Positions 23,536-33,386 are shown, counted from the stretch's first letter. The stretch: DNA of 64,000 bases from an uncultured Campylobacterota bacterium (GCA_937141405.1 CAKZQQ010000006.1:1-64000), one strand, 5' to 3'. Notes: generated by a model not told the origin, from the sequence alone. Numbers and translations: made by a program.

Positions 23536-24568
23536 AAATAGATTGCAAGTAAACTTAGAGCCTCTGTCGTGTTTAAGGGCGGAGTATCTCTATAATGATT
23601 GCAGGCTCTGTTTGGATGCTTGCCCTCAAGATGCATTATCTCTTGATAGACGATCAAGAGTAGAGCTTGAGAGTAGAGAGTGCATAAATTGTGGTGTTTG
23701 CATCGGTGTGTGCCCAAGTGAAGTGTTTCAGAGTGAGACTTTTGATCCCAATGCCTATGTCATTAAAAAAGGCTATGACGGGGAGATAAAACTCTCTTGC
23801 AAAGAGATCTCTGCATGCCTAAAAGTTTTCAATGAAGAACATCTTCTCTCGCTGAGATTGCGAGGCAATAGTGTTGTTTGCGATATGAGTGAGTGTCAAG
23901 ATTGCCCCATAAATACTCAAGGGCATATACAAGCTGATATAGAGCAAAATGTCAATCAGGCAAATATATTTTTAGAGCATTTCGGCTTCGAGCCAATCCA
24001 AAATGAATACACAAAAAAAGAGCTAGATCGTAGGGGTGCGATAGCAAAGATATTTAAAGAGACCAAAGGTGCATTTACCGATGAGCCACCTCTTTTGCAT
24101 AAAGAAAAAAACATCCCACAATATAGAGCAATTTTTCAAAATTCACTCAAATATGCCATTGACAAGATGGAAGATCACTCCATGATAGATTTTAAACTCT
24201 CCAATATTTCCCATAAGCAGATTGCATATGAGAGCTGTGATAATTGCGGTGAGTGTGTGCAGTTTTGTCCAACTAAAGCATTAACATACAGCAGTGATGA
24301 GACGAAAATTCTTTTTGCTCCGCTTCATTGTATCTCGTGTGGTATCTGTAATGATATATGTAAACCAAATGCGATACATGAAACCAAAGAGCTTGATATC
24401 GTTTTTTTAGCCTTTGATAGAGCCGAGATACTCATAGAGCACACTTTTGCAACATGCAGCGAATGCAGAGTCAGTTTTCCACAAAAAAAGGATGAAAAAG
24501 TGTGTGCAAGATGTAGCTCTTTCGTCTTGGAAAATAGTGACCTTTTTAAGCTCGAAAAAGATATGTGA
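23525..24568 (+). CDS. Cytoplasmic multi-cluster ferredoxin-like Fe-S protein
   Basis: A 347-residue protein without export signal. Cysteine groups: CRLCLDACP (near 26), CINCGVCIGVCP (near 53), CDNCGECVQFCP (near 238) and CISCGICNDIC (near 269), so up to four [4Fe-4S] clusters in two ferredoxin-like pairs. A middle cysteine pair (CQDCP) and a C-terminal zinc-ribbon-like CSEC...CARC (near 305-328) are further metal sites. I recall related proteins next to TorD-like genes of Campylobacterota molybdoenzymes. A role in electron delivery or maturation in the cytoplasm is inference. It is co-translated with the chaperone gene and ends one base before a convergent gene. Confidence 0.75.
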   Translation: MTFENRLQVNLEPLSCLRAEYLYNDCRLCLDACPQDALSLDRRSRVELESRECINCGVCIGVCPSEVFQSETFDPNAYVIKKGYDGEIKLSCKEISACLKVFNEEHLLSLRLRGNSVVCDMSECQDCPINTQGHIQADIEQNVNQANIFLEHFGFEPIQNEYTKKELDRRGAIAKIFKETKGAFTDEPPLLHKEKNIPQYRAIFQNSLKYAIDKMEDHSMIDFKLSNISHKQIAYESCDNCGECVQFCPTKALTYSSDETKILFAPLHCISCGICNDICKPNAIHETKELDIVFLAFDRAEILIEHTFATCSECRVSFPQKKDEKVCARCSSFVLENSDLFKLEKDM

Positions 24569-25294
24569 TTAGGTTATTATCGTATTGTGCCACTGCACAA
24601 GCGTGAGCCTAAAGCCTTCCTCGACAACTTTGACTTCATGGCTAAAAAGCGGGTTTGAAGGAAATGCAATCATATCTCCTGCTTTTGGCTTCAAAGAGAC
24701 TTGTGTGCCGTCTTTGTAGTAGAGATAGTTGAAGATAAGTTCACCACCATCAAAATAGTACCGGTCCGAATCGGCATATGATTTATGGGAGGTTCCAAAA
24801 GCAACGGTAGTTATCTTTCTTTGTGGGGCGACAAGTTGAAAACCTATCGTTTGCCCCTCTTTATCGATGATCTCATTGGAATCATCAGAGTGCTTGATAT
24901 AAAAGTCACCTTGCATATAGAGAAGCACTTGTAGCGGGGTGGATGCGGTGAGTGGTGCAGCAAAATACTCCTCTATCTTCCCTCGGGAATCTAAGAATCT
25001 ATTTGTGTAAATTTCTTCAAAAAGTGATGAAGGTTTATGGATGAGTGTTTTCCTGATCGTTTTATCCACAGCAGGATTTACAACACTATCAAGGAGCATA
25101 CTTTTTACTTCGGCTTGTTGCACGTCTTCATCAATATATGCCTCTTTTGCTATGAAAGCGCACTCTTGTTTGGAGAGAAAATCTTCTATGATGAGAAATG
25201 GTGTTTTATAGTAGGGGTTTGGAAGAGAGAGATTTTGGATATTCATCTCAAAAAGCGTTGCATCACAAAAGATATCTTCACTGATCTGTCTCAC
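24569..25294 (-). CDS. 2-oxoglutarate/Fe(II)-dependent oxygenase (prolyl hydroxylase-like)
   Basis: A 241-residue cytoplasmic oxygenase of the P4Hc type. The iron site is visible as HSD in IKHSDDSN with the distal histidine in FSHEV. The 2-oxoglutarate-binding basic residue is the arginine in EGFRLTLVQWH. The N-terminal half carries the FLIIEDFLSKQEC entry typical of the family. The target is unknown; bacterial relatives hydroxylate proteins or small molecules. It converges with the Fe-S protein gene with no bases between the stop codons. Confidence 0.85.
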   Translation of the reverse strand: MRQISEDIFCDATLFEMNIQNLSLPNPYYKTPFLIIEDFLSKQECAFIAKEAYIDEDVQQAEVKSMLLDSVVNPAVDKTIRKTLIHKPSSLFEEIYTNRFLDSRGKIEEYFAAPLTASTPLQVLLYMQGDFYIKHSDDSNEIIDKEGQTIGFQLVAPQRKITTVAFGTSHKSYADSDRYYFDGGELIFNYLYYKDGTQVSLKPKAGDMIAFPSNPLFSHEVKVVEEGFRLTLVQWHNTIIT

Positions 25295-25399
25295 GCATCT
25301 CCTTAAAGTTAATCCGCAATTATAGTATAAATAGTGCCAAAAGAGAGGTATAAGGTGAGATTGTTTGAAAAGAAATAAAAAAAGTATTTTTAAAAAGTT

Positions 25400-26467
25400 T
25401 TATAGTCCTGCTTCTTGAATCGCTTCAGATCTTGCATGGGAGATAAGCGGATCAACAACAAGACTCAAATTGCCATTTTCCATCACATCATCAAGTGCGT
25501 AGATAGTGAGTCCGATTCTGTGGTCGGTAAGTCTATTTTGTGGGTAGTTGTAGGTACGAATTTTTTCGCTTCTATCGCCTGTGCCGACTTGAAGTTTTCT
25601 ATCTGCTGATGTAGCATCTAGTTGTTCTTGCATAGCTTGTTCATAAACTCTAGCTTTGAGTACTTTCATCGCCTTATCACGATTTTTATGCTGTGATTTT
25701 TCATCTTGTATAGCAACAACGATGCCGGTAGGTATATGCGTAAGTCTAACGGCAGAGTCTGTTGTATTTACTGATTGTCCACCACATCCACTCGAGCGAT
25801 AAACATCCATTTTTATCTCATTTGGCTTGATATCCACTTCGACATCATCCACTTCGGGGATAATAGCAACGGTGATAGCAGAGGTGTGTACCCTGCCTTG
25901 CGTTTCGGTATCAGGAACTCTTTGAACTCGGTGCGTTCCGGCTTCATATTTGAGCTTTGAGTAGACCCCATCGCCTTTAATCTGAAAGATAAGCTCTTTA
26001 TAGCCACCGGCGCTGCCTTCGCTTGAGCTGACTATCTCTATCTTCCATCCCATTTGATCAGCGTATCTCGTATACATCTTAAAAACATCTGATACAAAAA
26101 GTGCGCTCTCGTCGCCTCCTGTTCCTGCTCTAAGCTCTACAAAGATATCTTTATCGTCATTTTTATCTTTGGGAATCATAAGAATCTTGATCTCCTCTTC
26201 AAGCTCTTCGATAAGCCTCTCTTGCTCGGCTAACTCCTCTTTTGCAAGTTCGCCGAGCTCATCATCATAGATGAGTTCTCTATTCTCTTCAATCGATATT
26301 TGCGTTTGGATATAGAGTTTTGCTTTTTCAACGATAGGTTCAAGTGAGCTTTGCTCTTTGCTGAGCTCGGTCATTTTTTTTATATCGCTACTGATATCGG
26401 GAGAGCTTAGAAGTGTAGAGATCTCGTTATATCGATCAATAAATGGAGTGAGTTTACTTTGAAGCAT
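25400..26467 (-). CDS. prfA: Peptide chain release factor 1
   Basis: A 355-residue class I release factor that reads UAA/UAG. It has the GGQ loop ([11 protein letters not shown]) for peptidyl-tRNA hydrolysis, and the RF1-type recognition region around [14 protein letters not shown]. Length is normal for the family. It lies immediately downstream of rpsT on the same strand, an order shared with Helicobacter. Confidence 0.97.
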   Translation of the reverse strand: MLQSKLTPFIDRYNEISTLLSSPDISSDIKKMTELSKEQSSLEPIVEKAKLYIQTQISIEENRELIYDDELGELAKEELAEQERLIEELEEEIKILMIPKDKNDDKDIFVELRAGTGGDESALFVSDVFKMYTRYADQMGWKIEIVSSSEGSAGGYKELIFQIKGDGVYSKLKYEAGTHRVQRVPDTETQGRVHTSAITVAIIPEVDDVEVDIKPNEIKMDVYRSSGCGGQSVNTTDSAVRLTHIPTGIVVAIQDEKSQHKNRDKAMKVLKARVYEQAMQEQLDATSADRKLQVGTGDRSEKIRTYNYPQNRLTDHRIGLTIYALDDVMENGNLSLVVDPLISHARSEAIQEAGL

Positions 26468-26514
26468 AGAAGCTCTTTTTGTTTGATTTTAAGAGAGGGT
26501 TATCAAAACTGCAT

Positions 26515-26784
26515 TTATGCAGCTTCGATAGCGTTTACCATTTTGTGAAGTCTACTTACTTTTCTTGAAGCAGTTGGTTTTTTGATAAAACCTTTGCTGA
26601 CCATAGAGTGAATCTGTTTGTTGACATTTTGAAATGCCGCTTCAGCTGCTTTTTTGTCAGCCGCTTCAACAGCTTCTAGTACTGCTTTTGTTAGGTTTTT
26701 AATACGAGTTCTATAATATCTATTTCTCTCAGTTTTAACCGCTGTTTGTAAAATACGCTTTTTAGCTGATTTATGATGTGCCAT
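26515..26784 (-). CDS. rpsT: 30S ribosomal protein S20
   Basis: An 89-residue basic, helical small-subunit protein opening [14 protein letters not shown], the family signature. Two ATGs occur in a row; the second is preferred because it matches the family start and is better spaced from the AGGAAGAG site. It binds 16S rRNA. Divergent from glmM, with about 200 bases between them. Confidence 0.96.
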   Translation of the reverse strand: MAHHKSAKKRILQTAVKTERNRYYRTRIKNLTKAVLEAVEAADKKAAEAAFQNVNKQIHSMVSKGFIKKPTASRKVSRLHKMVNAIEAA

Positions 26785-26982
26785 CATCTCTTCCTTTTTC
26801 TAATCTGTGAAATACGCCTTATGTAAAGTGCGTAATAAGTTCGCGAATAATATCAAAAAAAAGATTAAATTCTGATTAATGTAGCTATTAGACGTTTTTC
26901 CCACTTCGCATACGGCGCTTTATGAGCGAATTTAATTTAATTTCAGTTAAAATTACTCTTAACTATAAAAGAAGGATGCTCT

Positions 26983-28320
26983 ATGTCGCTTTTTGGAACA
27001 GATGGAGTACGCGGAAAAGCCGGTAAAAAAATCAACGCTTTAGATGTCATGAAGCTTGCTATGGCAACGGGAATATATTATCGTCAATTTTCAAAAACAA
27101 ATAAAATTTTAGTCGGCAAAGATACAAGAAGAAGTGGTTATATGATCGAAAATGCTCTCGTCTCTGGGCTCACAGCAGTCGGCTTTGATGTTATCCAGAT
27201 CGGTCCTATGCCCACACCTGCCATCGCATTTTTGACTGAAAATATGCGTTGTGATGCAGGCATTATGATCTCTGCAAGTCACAATCCTTACTATGATAAT
27301 GGGATTAAATTTTTTGATTGCGTCGGCAATAAACTTAGTAATGATAAAGAGCGTGCGATTGAGAAGATATTTCGCGATGAAGCGATGCTAAAATCAGCAC
27401 AAGCCCAAGATAGACTGATAGGAAAATCAAAAAGAATCGATGATGTTATCGGTAGATATATCGTCCATATCAAAAACTCATTTCCAAAGCCACTGAGTCT
27501 TGCCGGTAAAAAAGTTGTTGTTGATTGTGCAAACGGTGCTGCTTATAAAGTTGCACCGACCATTTTGCAAGAGCTTGGTGCTGATGTTGTCGTGATTGGC
27601 AATAATCCCGATGGATTTAATATCAATGAGGGGTGTGGCGCTATGCATCCTGAAGTTCTCTCAAAAGCGGTCAAAGAAACTAAAGCCGATTTGGGGGTTG
27701 CGCTAGATGGAGATGCCGATAGAGTTGTGATTGTGGATGAAAAAGGACATATCATTGATGGTGATAAACTCATAGGCTCACTTACAATCTACCTCAAAGA
27801 AGCAGGTGCACTTAAAGGTAATGGTGTCGTTACGACCGTTATGAGTAACAGCGCTTTAGAGGACTATTTAGGTGAGCATGGATTAAGGCTTTATAGAAGT
27901 GCAGTCGGTGATAAAAATGTTGTTGATATGATGATGGTGGAGGGGGTTAATTTTGGCGGCGAGCAGAGTGGTCATATCATCTTTAGTGATTATGCAAAGA
28001 CGGGTGATGGACTTGCGAGTGCACTTTTAGCACTTGCCTATCTAAGCACTAGCAATAAAAGCGCTAGTGATCTTTTTAATCCTTTTGAACTTTATCCTCA
28101 AAAGCTCGTTAATCTCAATATCTCAAATAAAAAAGAGATAGAGAGTTTAAGCGGGATAGAGGAGTTAAAAGCCAAGATAGAATCGCTCAATATGCGTCAC
28201 CTTTTTAGATATTCCGGAACAGAAAATAAGATACGTCTCCTTCTTGAGGGCAAAGATAAGAGCACGCTTGATACGATGATGCAAGAGGCAGTAGCTTTCT
28301 TTACTAAGGCGCTTTCTTGA
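26983..28320 (+). CDS. glmM: Phosphoglucosamine mutase
   Basis: A 445-residue enzyme that interconverts glucosamine-6-phosphate and glucosamine-1-phosphate for peptidoglycan and LPS. The phosphoserine loop [16 protein letters not shown], the metal loop DGDADR and the C-terminal phosphate loop [10 protein letters not shown] are all present. Length is standard. RBS AAGAAGG precedes the ATG. The stop overlaps the TTG start of lspA by 4 bases, so the pair is coupled. Confidence 0.97.
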   Translation: MSLFGTDGVRGKAGKKINALDVMKLAMATGIYYRQFSKTNKILVGKDTRRSGYMIENALVSGLTAVGFDVIQIGPMPTPAIAFLTENMRCDAGIMISASHNPYYDNGIKFFDCVGNKLSNDKERAIEKIFRDEAMLKSAQAQDRLIGKSKRIDDVIGRYIVHIKNSFPKPLSLAGKKVVVDCANGAAYKVAPTILQELGADVVVIGNNPDGFNINEGCGAMHPEVLSKAVKETKADLGVALDGDADRVVIVDEKGHIIDGDKLIGSLTIYLKEAGALKGNGVVTTVMSNSALEDYLGEHGLRLYRSAVGDKNVVDMMMVEGVNFGGEQSGHIIFSDYAKTGDGLASALLALAYLSTSNKSASDLFNPFELYPQKLVNLNISNKKEIESLSGIEELKAKIESLNMRHLFRYSGTENKIRLLLEGKDKSTLDTMMQEAVAFFTKALS

Positions 28321-28772
28321 ATCGAAGAGTAGCTCTCTTTTTGGGCATTGCGATTGTGGTGTTTGTGCTTGATCAACTTATAAAGTTCTTTTTTGTGCAG
28401 GGATTTTCTTGGGAGAGTAGTTGCATCTCTTTAGAGCTTCACTATAACAAAGGGGTCGCTTTTTCGATGTTTGCTTTTTTGGGTGAGAATCTTAAGTGGA
28501 TTCAGCTTGTGCTTATAAGTGCACTCCTTGTTTATATATTCAGAGGCGGCTATCTTAAAAGCTATCTATTGCCGGCAGCCATTTTAACAGGTGCTGCGCT
28601 CGGTAATCTTTTAGATAGATTCGTACACGGTGGAGTGGTTGATTATATCTATTGGCACTGTGGGTTTGAATTTGCGATATTTAATTTTGCCGATATGATG
28701 ATAGATCTTGCCATCGTACTGTTTCTTCTGCAAGCATATATCTTAGAGCGAGGAGCGGCTAAAAAGGGCTAA
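28317..28772 (+). CDS. lspA: Lipoprotein signal peptidase
   Basis: A 151-residue inner-membrane aspartic protease that cleaves prolipoproteins at the lipobox cysteine. Four membrane segments are visible. Catalytic aspartates lie in GNLLDRF...VVDYI and FNFADMMID. It starts with TTG overlapping the glmM stop. Its substrates here would include the OmpA-type protein, the operon lipoprotein at 22095 and the L,D-transpeptidase. Its end overlaps the convergent suhB by 14 bases. Confidence 0.96.
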   Translation: MNRRVALFLGIAIVVFVLDQLIKFFFVQGFSWESSCISLELHYNKGVAFSMFAFLGENLKWIQLVLISALLVYIFRGGYLKSYLLPAAILTGAALGNLLDRFVHGGVVDYIYWHCGFEFAIFNFADMMIDLAIVLFLLQAYILERGAAKKG

Positions 28773-29541
28773 GTTTTGCAAGAAGCTCTTTGTGAATCTT
28801 CCCATTAGTTGCAACGATAGTTTTAGAATCAAAAGTATAATCTTCTCCGTTCACACTGCTATAAACGCCTCCGGCTTCTGCGAGTATAATCATTCCTGCT
28901 GCGACATCCCAAGGCTTGAGATCAACTTCATAAAATCCATCAATTTTGCCTTGTGCAAGATAGCAGAGATCAAGCGCGGCAGCACCTAAGCGTCGTATAT
29001 CTCTAATGTTAGGTAAAAGTGCGCCAAGATTTTGCATAACCCATTCGTACTCAGCACCTCTATTGACTTTAGCATAAGGAAATCCGGTCCCTATGAGTGA
29101 TTGTTGCAGAGATTTTTGCGAGCTCAGTTGAAGCACTTCTCCGTTGAGGTATGCTCCGCCGTTTTTTTGTGCGTAGAACATCTCATCTAAGATAGGATTA
29201 TAAACAACACCCATAAGACCGATACCTTTTTCATAAACACCTATGGAGACGGCAAGATGAGGTATGCCGTGGATAAAGTTAGTTGTCCCGTCAATTGGGT
29301 CTATATAGATCGCTTTCTCGCTTTTTTCGCCCCCACCCCAACTCTCTTCACCGATAAGTGTATAGTCACTAAAGTGCTCTTTGAGTTGCTCTATGATGAA
29401 TGCCTCACACTTAAGATCATACTCTGTCACAAGATCAACAACACCTTTGTGCGTTATCTCTTTTTTGGCAAGATAGCCGCTCTTGATGATTGCTCCTGCT
29501 TCTTTTGCGATTTTTTCTAGTTTTTCTAGTTTCGTATTCAT
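28759..29541 (-). CDS. suhB: Inositol-monophosphatase family phosphatase
   Basis: A 260-residue Mg-dependent, Li-sensitive-type phosphatase (SuhB/IMPase fold). Motifs: IGEESWGGG for metal binding, IDPIDGTTNFIHG for the active site, and the C-terminal LKPWDVAAGMIILAEAGG. Start MNTKLEK at 29541 is chosen because a longer reading frame would overlap the divergent pqiA-like gene. Its physiological substrate may be inositol- or nucleotide-type phosphates. A second family member (cysQ) is at 57451. Confidence 0.9.
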   Translation of the reverse strand: MNTKLEKLEKIAKEAGAIIKSGYLAKKEITHKGVVDLVTEYDLKCEAFIIEQLKEHFSDYTLIGEESWGGGEKSEKAIYIDPIDGTTNFIHGIPHLAVSIGVYEKGIGLMGVVYNPILDEMFYAQKNGGAYLNGEVLQLSSQKSLQQSLIGTGFPYAKVNRGAEYEWVMQNLGALLPNIRDIRRLGAAALDLCYLAQGKIDGFYEVDLKPWDVAAGMIILAEAGGVYSSVNGEDYTFDSKTIVATNGKIHKELLAKLSPF

Positions 29542-29566
29542 AAAAGAATTGTAGTATAATTTCGCT

Positions 29567-30379
29567 ATGAAAACGAGCATATATTTACTCATTATGTCTA
29601 TTCTTTTAAGTGCATTTTTTTATCTGTTGCTTGATACCTATAAAGTTTCAAAGGGGTATGAAGTGACTTCGAAAGAGATTGCTCTCGGAAATAACGCAGA
29701 GCAACTGCTTGATGTCAAGTTGCGTGAGTTAGCCGAACTTTTTAGTTTGGGGACATATAAGGATGAAAAAAAAGAGGCGATAGATGCGCTCAAGCAAAAA
29801 AATAGTGAACAGCAAAAGAGCATTCAAGGCAAATTGTTCGCGATAGCGTTATTGGTATTTGTGATTCTAGTAAGCTATTTTTTTCTCTCAAAAAAACATT
29901 ATACTTTTTTTGTCTCTTTGAGTGCACTTTTTGCTTTGGTATTTGGCGTGATAACGCCTATTCTTATGGTGGTTATCAAAAAGGATGTCGAATATTTGGG
30001 TGAAGTTGTGCTCTCTTTTGAATCCAAAGGGGTATTAAGCTCTATCATGAAACTTTTTGAGAAGCAAGAGTATGTGGTAGGAGCGGTTATTCTTCTCTTT
30101 TCCGTACTATTGCCTCTTATAAAGTCGCTTGGACTTATGCTTTTGAGTATGCGTGAAAATCTGCCTTGGGCTTCAAGTATTGTAAAATTCTTTCGATTTA
30201 TCGGAAAATGGTCGATGGTCGATATCTTTGTGGTGGCAACTTTCTTGGTCTATCTCGCAGGAGGCAATTCTGATGTGAGTAGGGTAAGTTCTGGAGCAGG
30301 GCTCTATATATTTTTATGCTATGTGTTTCTCTCTGCAGCAGCGAGCTTTAGTGCCGAAAAGATGTTAGAGTCTAGATAA
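29567..30379 (+). CDS. PqiA-family inner-membrane protein
   Basis: A 270-residue protein with an N-terminal membrane anchor, a charged periplasmic or coiled segment (about 30-90) and four later membrane helices. The motif KWSMVDIFVVATFLV is the family hallmark of PqiA/YebS proteins, which work with MCE proteins in lipid transport across the periplasm. No MCE partner is adjacent and this copy is a single-domain, divergent form. Only 25 bases separate its start from the divergent suhB. Confidence 0.8.
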   Translation: MKTSIYLLIMSILLSAFFYLLLDTYKVSKGYEVTSKEIALGNNAEQLLDVKLRELAELFSLGTYKDEKKEAIDALKQKNSEQQKSIQGKLFAIALLVFVILVSYFFLSKKHYTFFVSLSALFALVFGVITPILMVVIKKDVEYLGEVVLSFESKGVLSSIMKLFEKQEYVVGAVILLFSVLLPLIKSLGLMLLSMRENLPWASSIVKFFRFIGKWSMVDIFVVATFLVYLAGGNSDVSRVSSGAGLYIFLCYVFLSAAASFSAEKMLESR

Positions 30380-30644
30380 CCATTTCCACAGAAGGGTGGT
30401 CTTGGAATTTTTTAAACAGTGCGTCACGCTCCTCTTTTGTCTCAACCGTACAGCTAGCATTATAACTATGGAACTTACCGTTCTTTGAGGGGTTGCCATA
30501 GGAGCATAGGTGCTCTTTTTCTTGCATAACCTCTTTTATAATGCTATGAAGCTCCTCTTTATCTCGACCGATTATCTTAAATCCCCAAGAGGTAGGGTAG
30601 GTGATTTGCGGTTTGTCGCTACTCTTTTCATCAAGAATTTTCAT
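30372..30644 (-). CDS. DUF493 (YbeD-like) protein
   Basis: A 90-residue protein with the DUF493 pattern: [18 protein letters not shown], a middle [17 protein letters not shown] and the end DHPSVEMVI. The fold is a ferredoxin-like alpha-beta sandwich and members are thought to be small regulatory proteins. It overlaps moaC by 4 bases and the convergent pqiA-like gene by 8 bases. Confidence 0.85.
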   Translation of the reverse strand: MKILDEKSSDKPQITYPTSWGFKIIGRDKEELHSIIKEVMQEKEHLCSYGNPSKNGKFHSYNASCTVETKEERDALFKKFQDHPSVEMVI

Positions 30645-31120
30645 TTCTCACCTCGCTTAAAATCTCCCGATTTTCCACCGCTTTTGCTCTCTAATCGGAT
30701 ATCATTGATCACCATACTTTTATCGATGGCTTTGAGCATATCATATATCGTAAGCAGTCCTATGCCCACACCACTGAGCGCTTCCATTTCGACACCGGTT
30801 TGCCCATTGAGCTTTGCAGTGACAAAGAGTTTAAAACCGGGAAGTTCAGGTATATCTTCTATATCTGTTTTGATAGAAGTGAGCAAAAGCGGGTGGCACA
30901 TGGGGATGAGATCACTCGTCTTTTTAGCACCCATAACAGCAGCGATGACAGCAGTCTGCAATACGGGACCTTTTTTTGTGTCATCATTTTTCACTGCATC
31001 ATAAGCTGCTTGGCTCATCGTGATGGTGCCACTTGCCGTTGCTATCCTTTGGGTATTTTGTTTGTCTCCAACATCCACCATTTTAGGTTTTTTATTTTCA
31101 TCCAAATGTGTTAAGTTCAC
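30641..31120 (-). CDS. moaC: Cyclic pyranopterin monophosphate synthase
   Basis: A 159-residue enzyme for the early step of molybdenum-cofactor synthesis, acting after MoaA on the GTP-derived intermediate. Motifs [17 protein letters not shown] and [20 protein letters not shown] are intact. It is relevant here because the window encodes a large molybdoenzyme. It heads a two-gene minus-strand unit with the DUF493 gene. Confidence 0.96.
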   Translation of the reverse strand: MNLTHLDENKKPKMVDVGDKQNTQRIATASGTITMSQAAYDAVKNDDTKKGPVLQTAVIAAVMGAKKTSDLIPMCHPLLLTSIKTDIEDIPELPGFKLFVTAKLNGQTGVEMEALSGVGIGLLTIYDMLKAIDKSMVINDIRLESKSGGKSGDFKRGEK

Positions 31121-31257
31121 TGCGTTGCTCTTTTCAATTTTATTTTTATAATTGTATCAAAAAAAGTGGGAGAGTGGAAAATGACGATAATATTGAAAAA
31201 AGTATTGACTTTTATCATCATAATTAGTTAGGATTATATAAATGATAAGGGGGGAGT

Positions 31258-31923
31258 ATGATTTATGCCTATTTTAGACAATTGGCAAACCATATCGGTT
31301 TGTCTGAACAGCAACAGATGGTGCTCTCTTTTTCATTAAAGAGACAAATGGATATCGATAAAGAGGTGGTTGAATATTCAGCTAAAAATCTCTCTATAGA
31401 GAAAAGAGGTCAATTTGAGAAGTTTATTCAAGGATTAAAGAGACACGATGTGATAGTCATACACTCACTTCCTGTTTTGAGCAATCATGCCGAAGAGCTT
31501 ATCAAGATAATAACCTGTTTTTTAAGCAAGAGAGTCGCCGTATATGTAGCAAAGTGTGGCGTATTTATAAACAAAAATTCAAAAATAGAAGAGATATTTC
31601 CTCTGCTCAATGATCTTAGAGAGATTGAGCAGTCAAAAGAGCTAAAGGTCGGCAGACCAAGGGGGAGTTATTCAAAATCAAAATTTGATCAATATCAGCT
31701 TGATATTATTGAACTGCTGAAAGATGGATACAACGTAAGTGCGATAGCAAGAAAGTTAAATGTGAGTAGAAGTTCGCTCAAAGACTATATACAATCGCGC
31801 AACATAAAATCTATATCAAAAGGTTCATGGGTTGAGATTGATAAATCAGATAATTTAAATGATAGTGATGATACTATAATAATCTGCCCTTTTGACAAAG
31901 AGAATAATGAAAACAACAAATAA
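31258..31923 (+). CDS. Resolvase-derived DNA-binding protein lacking catalytic residues
   Basis: A 221-residue protein related to serine recombinases. Residues 1-120 follow the resolvase N-terminal fold (IYAYFRQLANH in place of the YxRVS signature), but the nucleophile serine is missing and the usual DRLxR arginines are replaced (HSLPVLSNH). A GRPRG AT-hook-like hinge at 132-136 precedes a helix-turn-helix (150-181, YNVSAIARKLNVSRSSLKDYI). It is therefore more likely a DNA-binding regulator than a recombinase. It lies 19 bases before ccoG on the same strand, so regulation of respiratory genes is an attractive inference. RBS GGGGGGAG is strong. Confidence 0.75.
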   Translation: MIYAYFRQLANHIGLSEQQQMVLSFSLKRQMDIDKEVVEYSAKNLSIEKRGQFEKFIQGLKRHDVIVIHSLPVLSNHAEELIKIITCFLSKRVAVYVAKCGVFINKNSKIEEIFPLLNDLREIEQSKELKVGRPRGSYSKSKFDQYQLDIIELLKDGYNVSAIARKLNVSRSSLKDYIQSRNIKSISKGSWVEIDKSDNLNDSDDTIIICPFDKENNENNK

Positions 31924-31942
31924 AGAAGAGAGGATGTAAAAA

Positions 31943-33379
31943 ATGGAAACAGTTCAAGAGAATGAAAAAAGCAAAAAGAGGGGGTATCTGAAAGGTTGGA
32001 TTCCCTATAGTGTAAAAAGGTACTGGGGCTTTTTGGCAATAACAGTGGTAGCGTTTGTTTTGCCATGGATAAAAATAAATGAAAATCATATATTTTTGTT
32101 GAGTTTTGATCAGAAGAAGCTTAATCTTATGGGTGTTGCGTTTGATATGCAAGAGCTCTATCTTATGCCATTTCTGCTGATGTTGCTCTTTATAGGTATA
32201 TTTGCGATAACAGTGTTAGGCGGGAGAGCATGGTGTGGTTGGGGATGCCCGCACACAATCTTTCGTGTGATCTATAGAGACCTTATTGAGACAAAACTTT
32301 TAGGATTGAGAAAACGTATCTCCAATAAGCAAAAAGAGCCGGATATGTCACTTGCGAAAAATAAGATTAAAAAAGTGATCGCTATACTTTTATGGTCTGT
32401 GTTGGCCATTGTGGCAGCATCGAACTTTATGTGGTATTTTGTTCCGCCGGAAGATTTCTTTGCGTATATCCAAAATCCTTCAGAACATATGGTTTTAGTA
32501 AGTTTTGTTGCAGGATTGGCACTCTTTTTGATAGCCGATATTGTTTTTATCCAAGAGAATTTTTGTGTTTATGTCTGTCCATATAGCCGCGTACAATCAG
32601 TCCTATATGATGAAGATACGATTATGGCAGTGTATGATCCACTCAGAGGTGGAACGATATACGAAGGTCATGGTCCTGAGCGAACTAAAATGTTTTCGAA
32701 ACAAAAAGAGCTTCTCTCGGTTGACTCCAGTGCCGAATGTACAACATGTGAGAGCTGTGTAACGGTCTGTCCTACACATATCGATATCAGAAAAGGATTG
32801 CAGCTTGAATGTATCAACTGTCTTGAGTGTGTTGATGCCTGTACGAAAGTTATGGGTGCTCTTGGAAAGCCAAGCTTGGTGGTATGGTCAAGTGAAAAAG
32901 AGGGAGCAAGACATGAGGGCAAGACGCGATATTTTAGACCAAAAGTCATCGCTTACTTTACAGTACTTGCTATTGTGCTTTTTGCCCTTTTTGCCATGGG
33001 CTCAGAAAAAGAGAATATGCTTCTCAATGTCAATAAAACAACACGACTCTATAAGCTTCTAGATGACAAAGGGGTTGAGAATGATTACATATTCTTGTAT
33101 GCAAATACAGACAATAAAGATCATGAATATTACTTTGAAGTTGTAGGGAATGATAAGATAGAGATAGAAAGACCACAAGAGCCATTTAGAATAGGTGCAG
33201 GACAGAAGAAAAAAAGTGTTGTTGTGTTGACAACACATGATATATTGGTTAGTGATGATAGAAAAGATACCCCGCTGCCAATAACAATCAGAGCATATGC
33301 AGTAGATGATCCTGAAAATATTGTTGTTACTAGAGAGACGGTATTTGTCTATCCTCGTATAGATCTTCTAAAGGATTAA
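31943..33379 (+). CDS. ccoG: Cytochrome cbb3 oxidase assembly protein CcoG (RdxA/FixG)
   Basis: A 478-residue inner-membrane Fe-S protein that reduces copper for cbb3 oxidase assembly. Membrane segments lie near 25-45, 75-95, 145-165, 190-210 and 330-350. Cysteine motifs: GRAWCGWGCPHTIFR, FCVYVCPYSR, then two ferredoxin-type groups CTTCESCVTVCP and CINCLECVDAC. The C-terminal ~120 residues form the FixG Ig-like domain. The oxidase subunit genes themselves are not in the window. Confidence 0.95.
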   Translation: METVQENEKSKKRGYLKGWIPYSVKRYWGFLAITVVAFVLPWIKINENHIFLLSFDQKKLNLMGVAFDMQELYLMPFLLMLLFIGIFAITVLGGRAWCGWGCPHTIFRVIYRDLIETKLLGLRKRISNKQKEPDMSLAKNKIKKVIAILLWSVLAIVAASNFMWYFVPPEDFFAYIQNPSEHMVLVSFVAGLALFLIADIVFIQENFCVYVCPYSRVQSVLYDEDTIMAVYDPLRGGTIYEGHGPERTKMFSKQKELLSVDSSAECTTCESCVTVCPTHIDIRKGLQLECINCLECVDACTKVMGALGKPSLVVWSSEKEGARHEGKTRYFRPKVIAYFTVLAIVLFALFAMGSEKENMLLNVNKTTRLYKLLDDKGVENDYIFLYANTDNKDHEYYFEVVGNDKIEIERPQEPFRIGAGQKKKSVVVLTTHDILVSDDRKDTPLPITIRAYAVDDPENIVVTRETVFVYPRIDLLKD

Positions 33380-33386
33380 GTATCAC

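Noticed and set aside
30510-31004. Plus-strand open frame of 164 codons over moaC
   Set aside because: Antisense to moaC and the DUF493 gene, both with intact family motifs.
31258-31923. Transposon resolvase or mobile element
   Set aside because: Catalytic serine and arginines are missing and no transposase, terminal repeats or target duplication was seen nearby.
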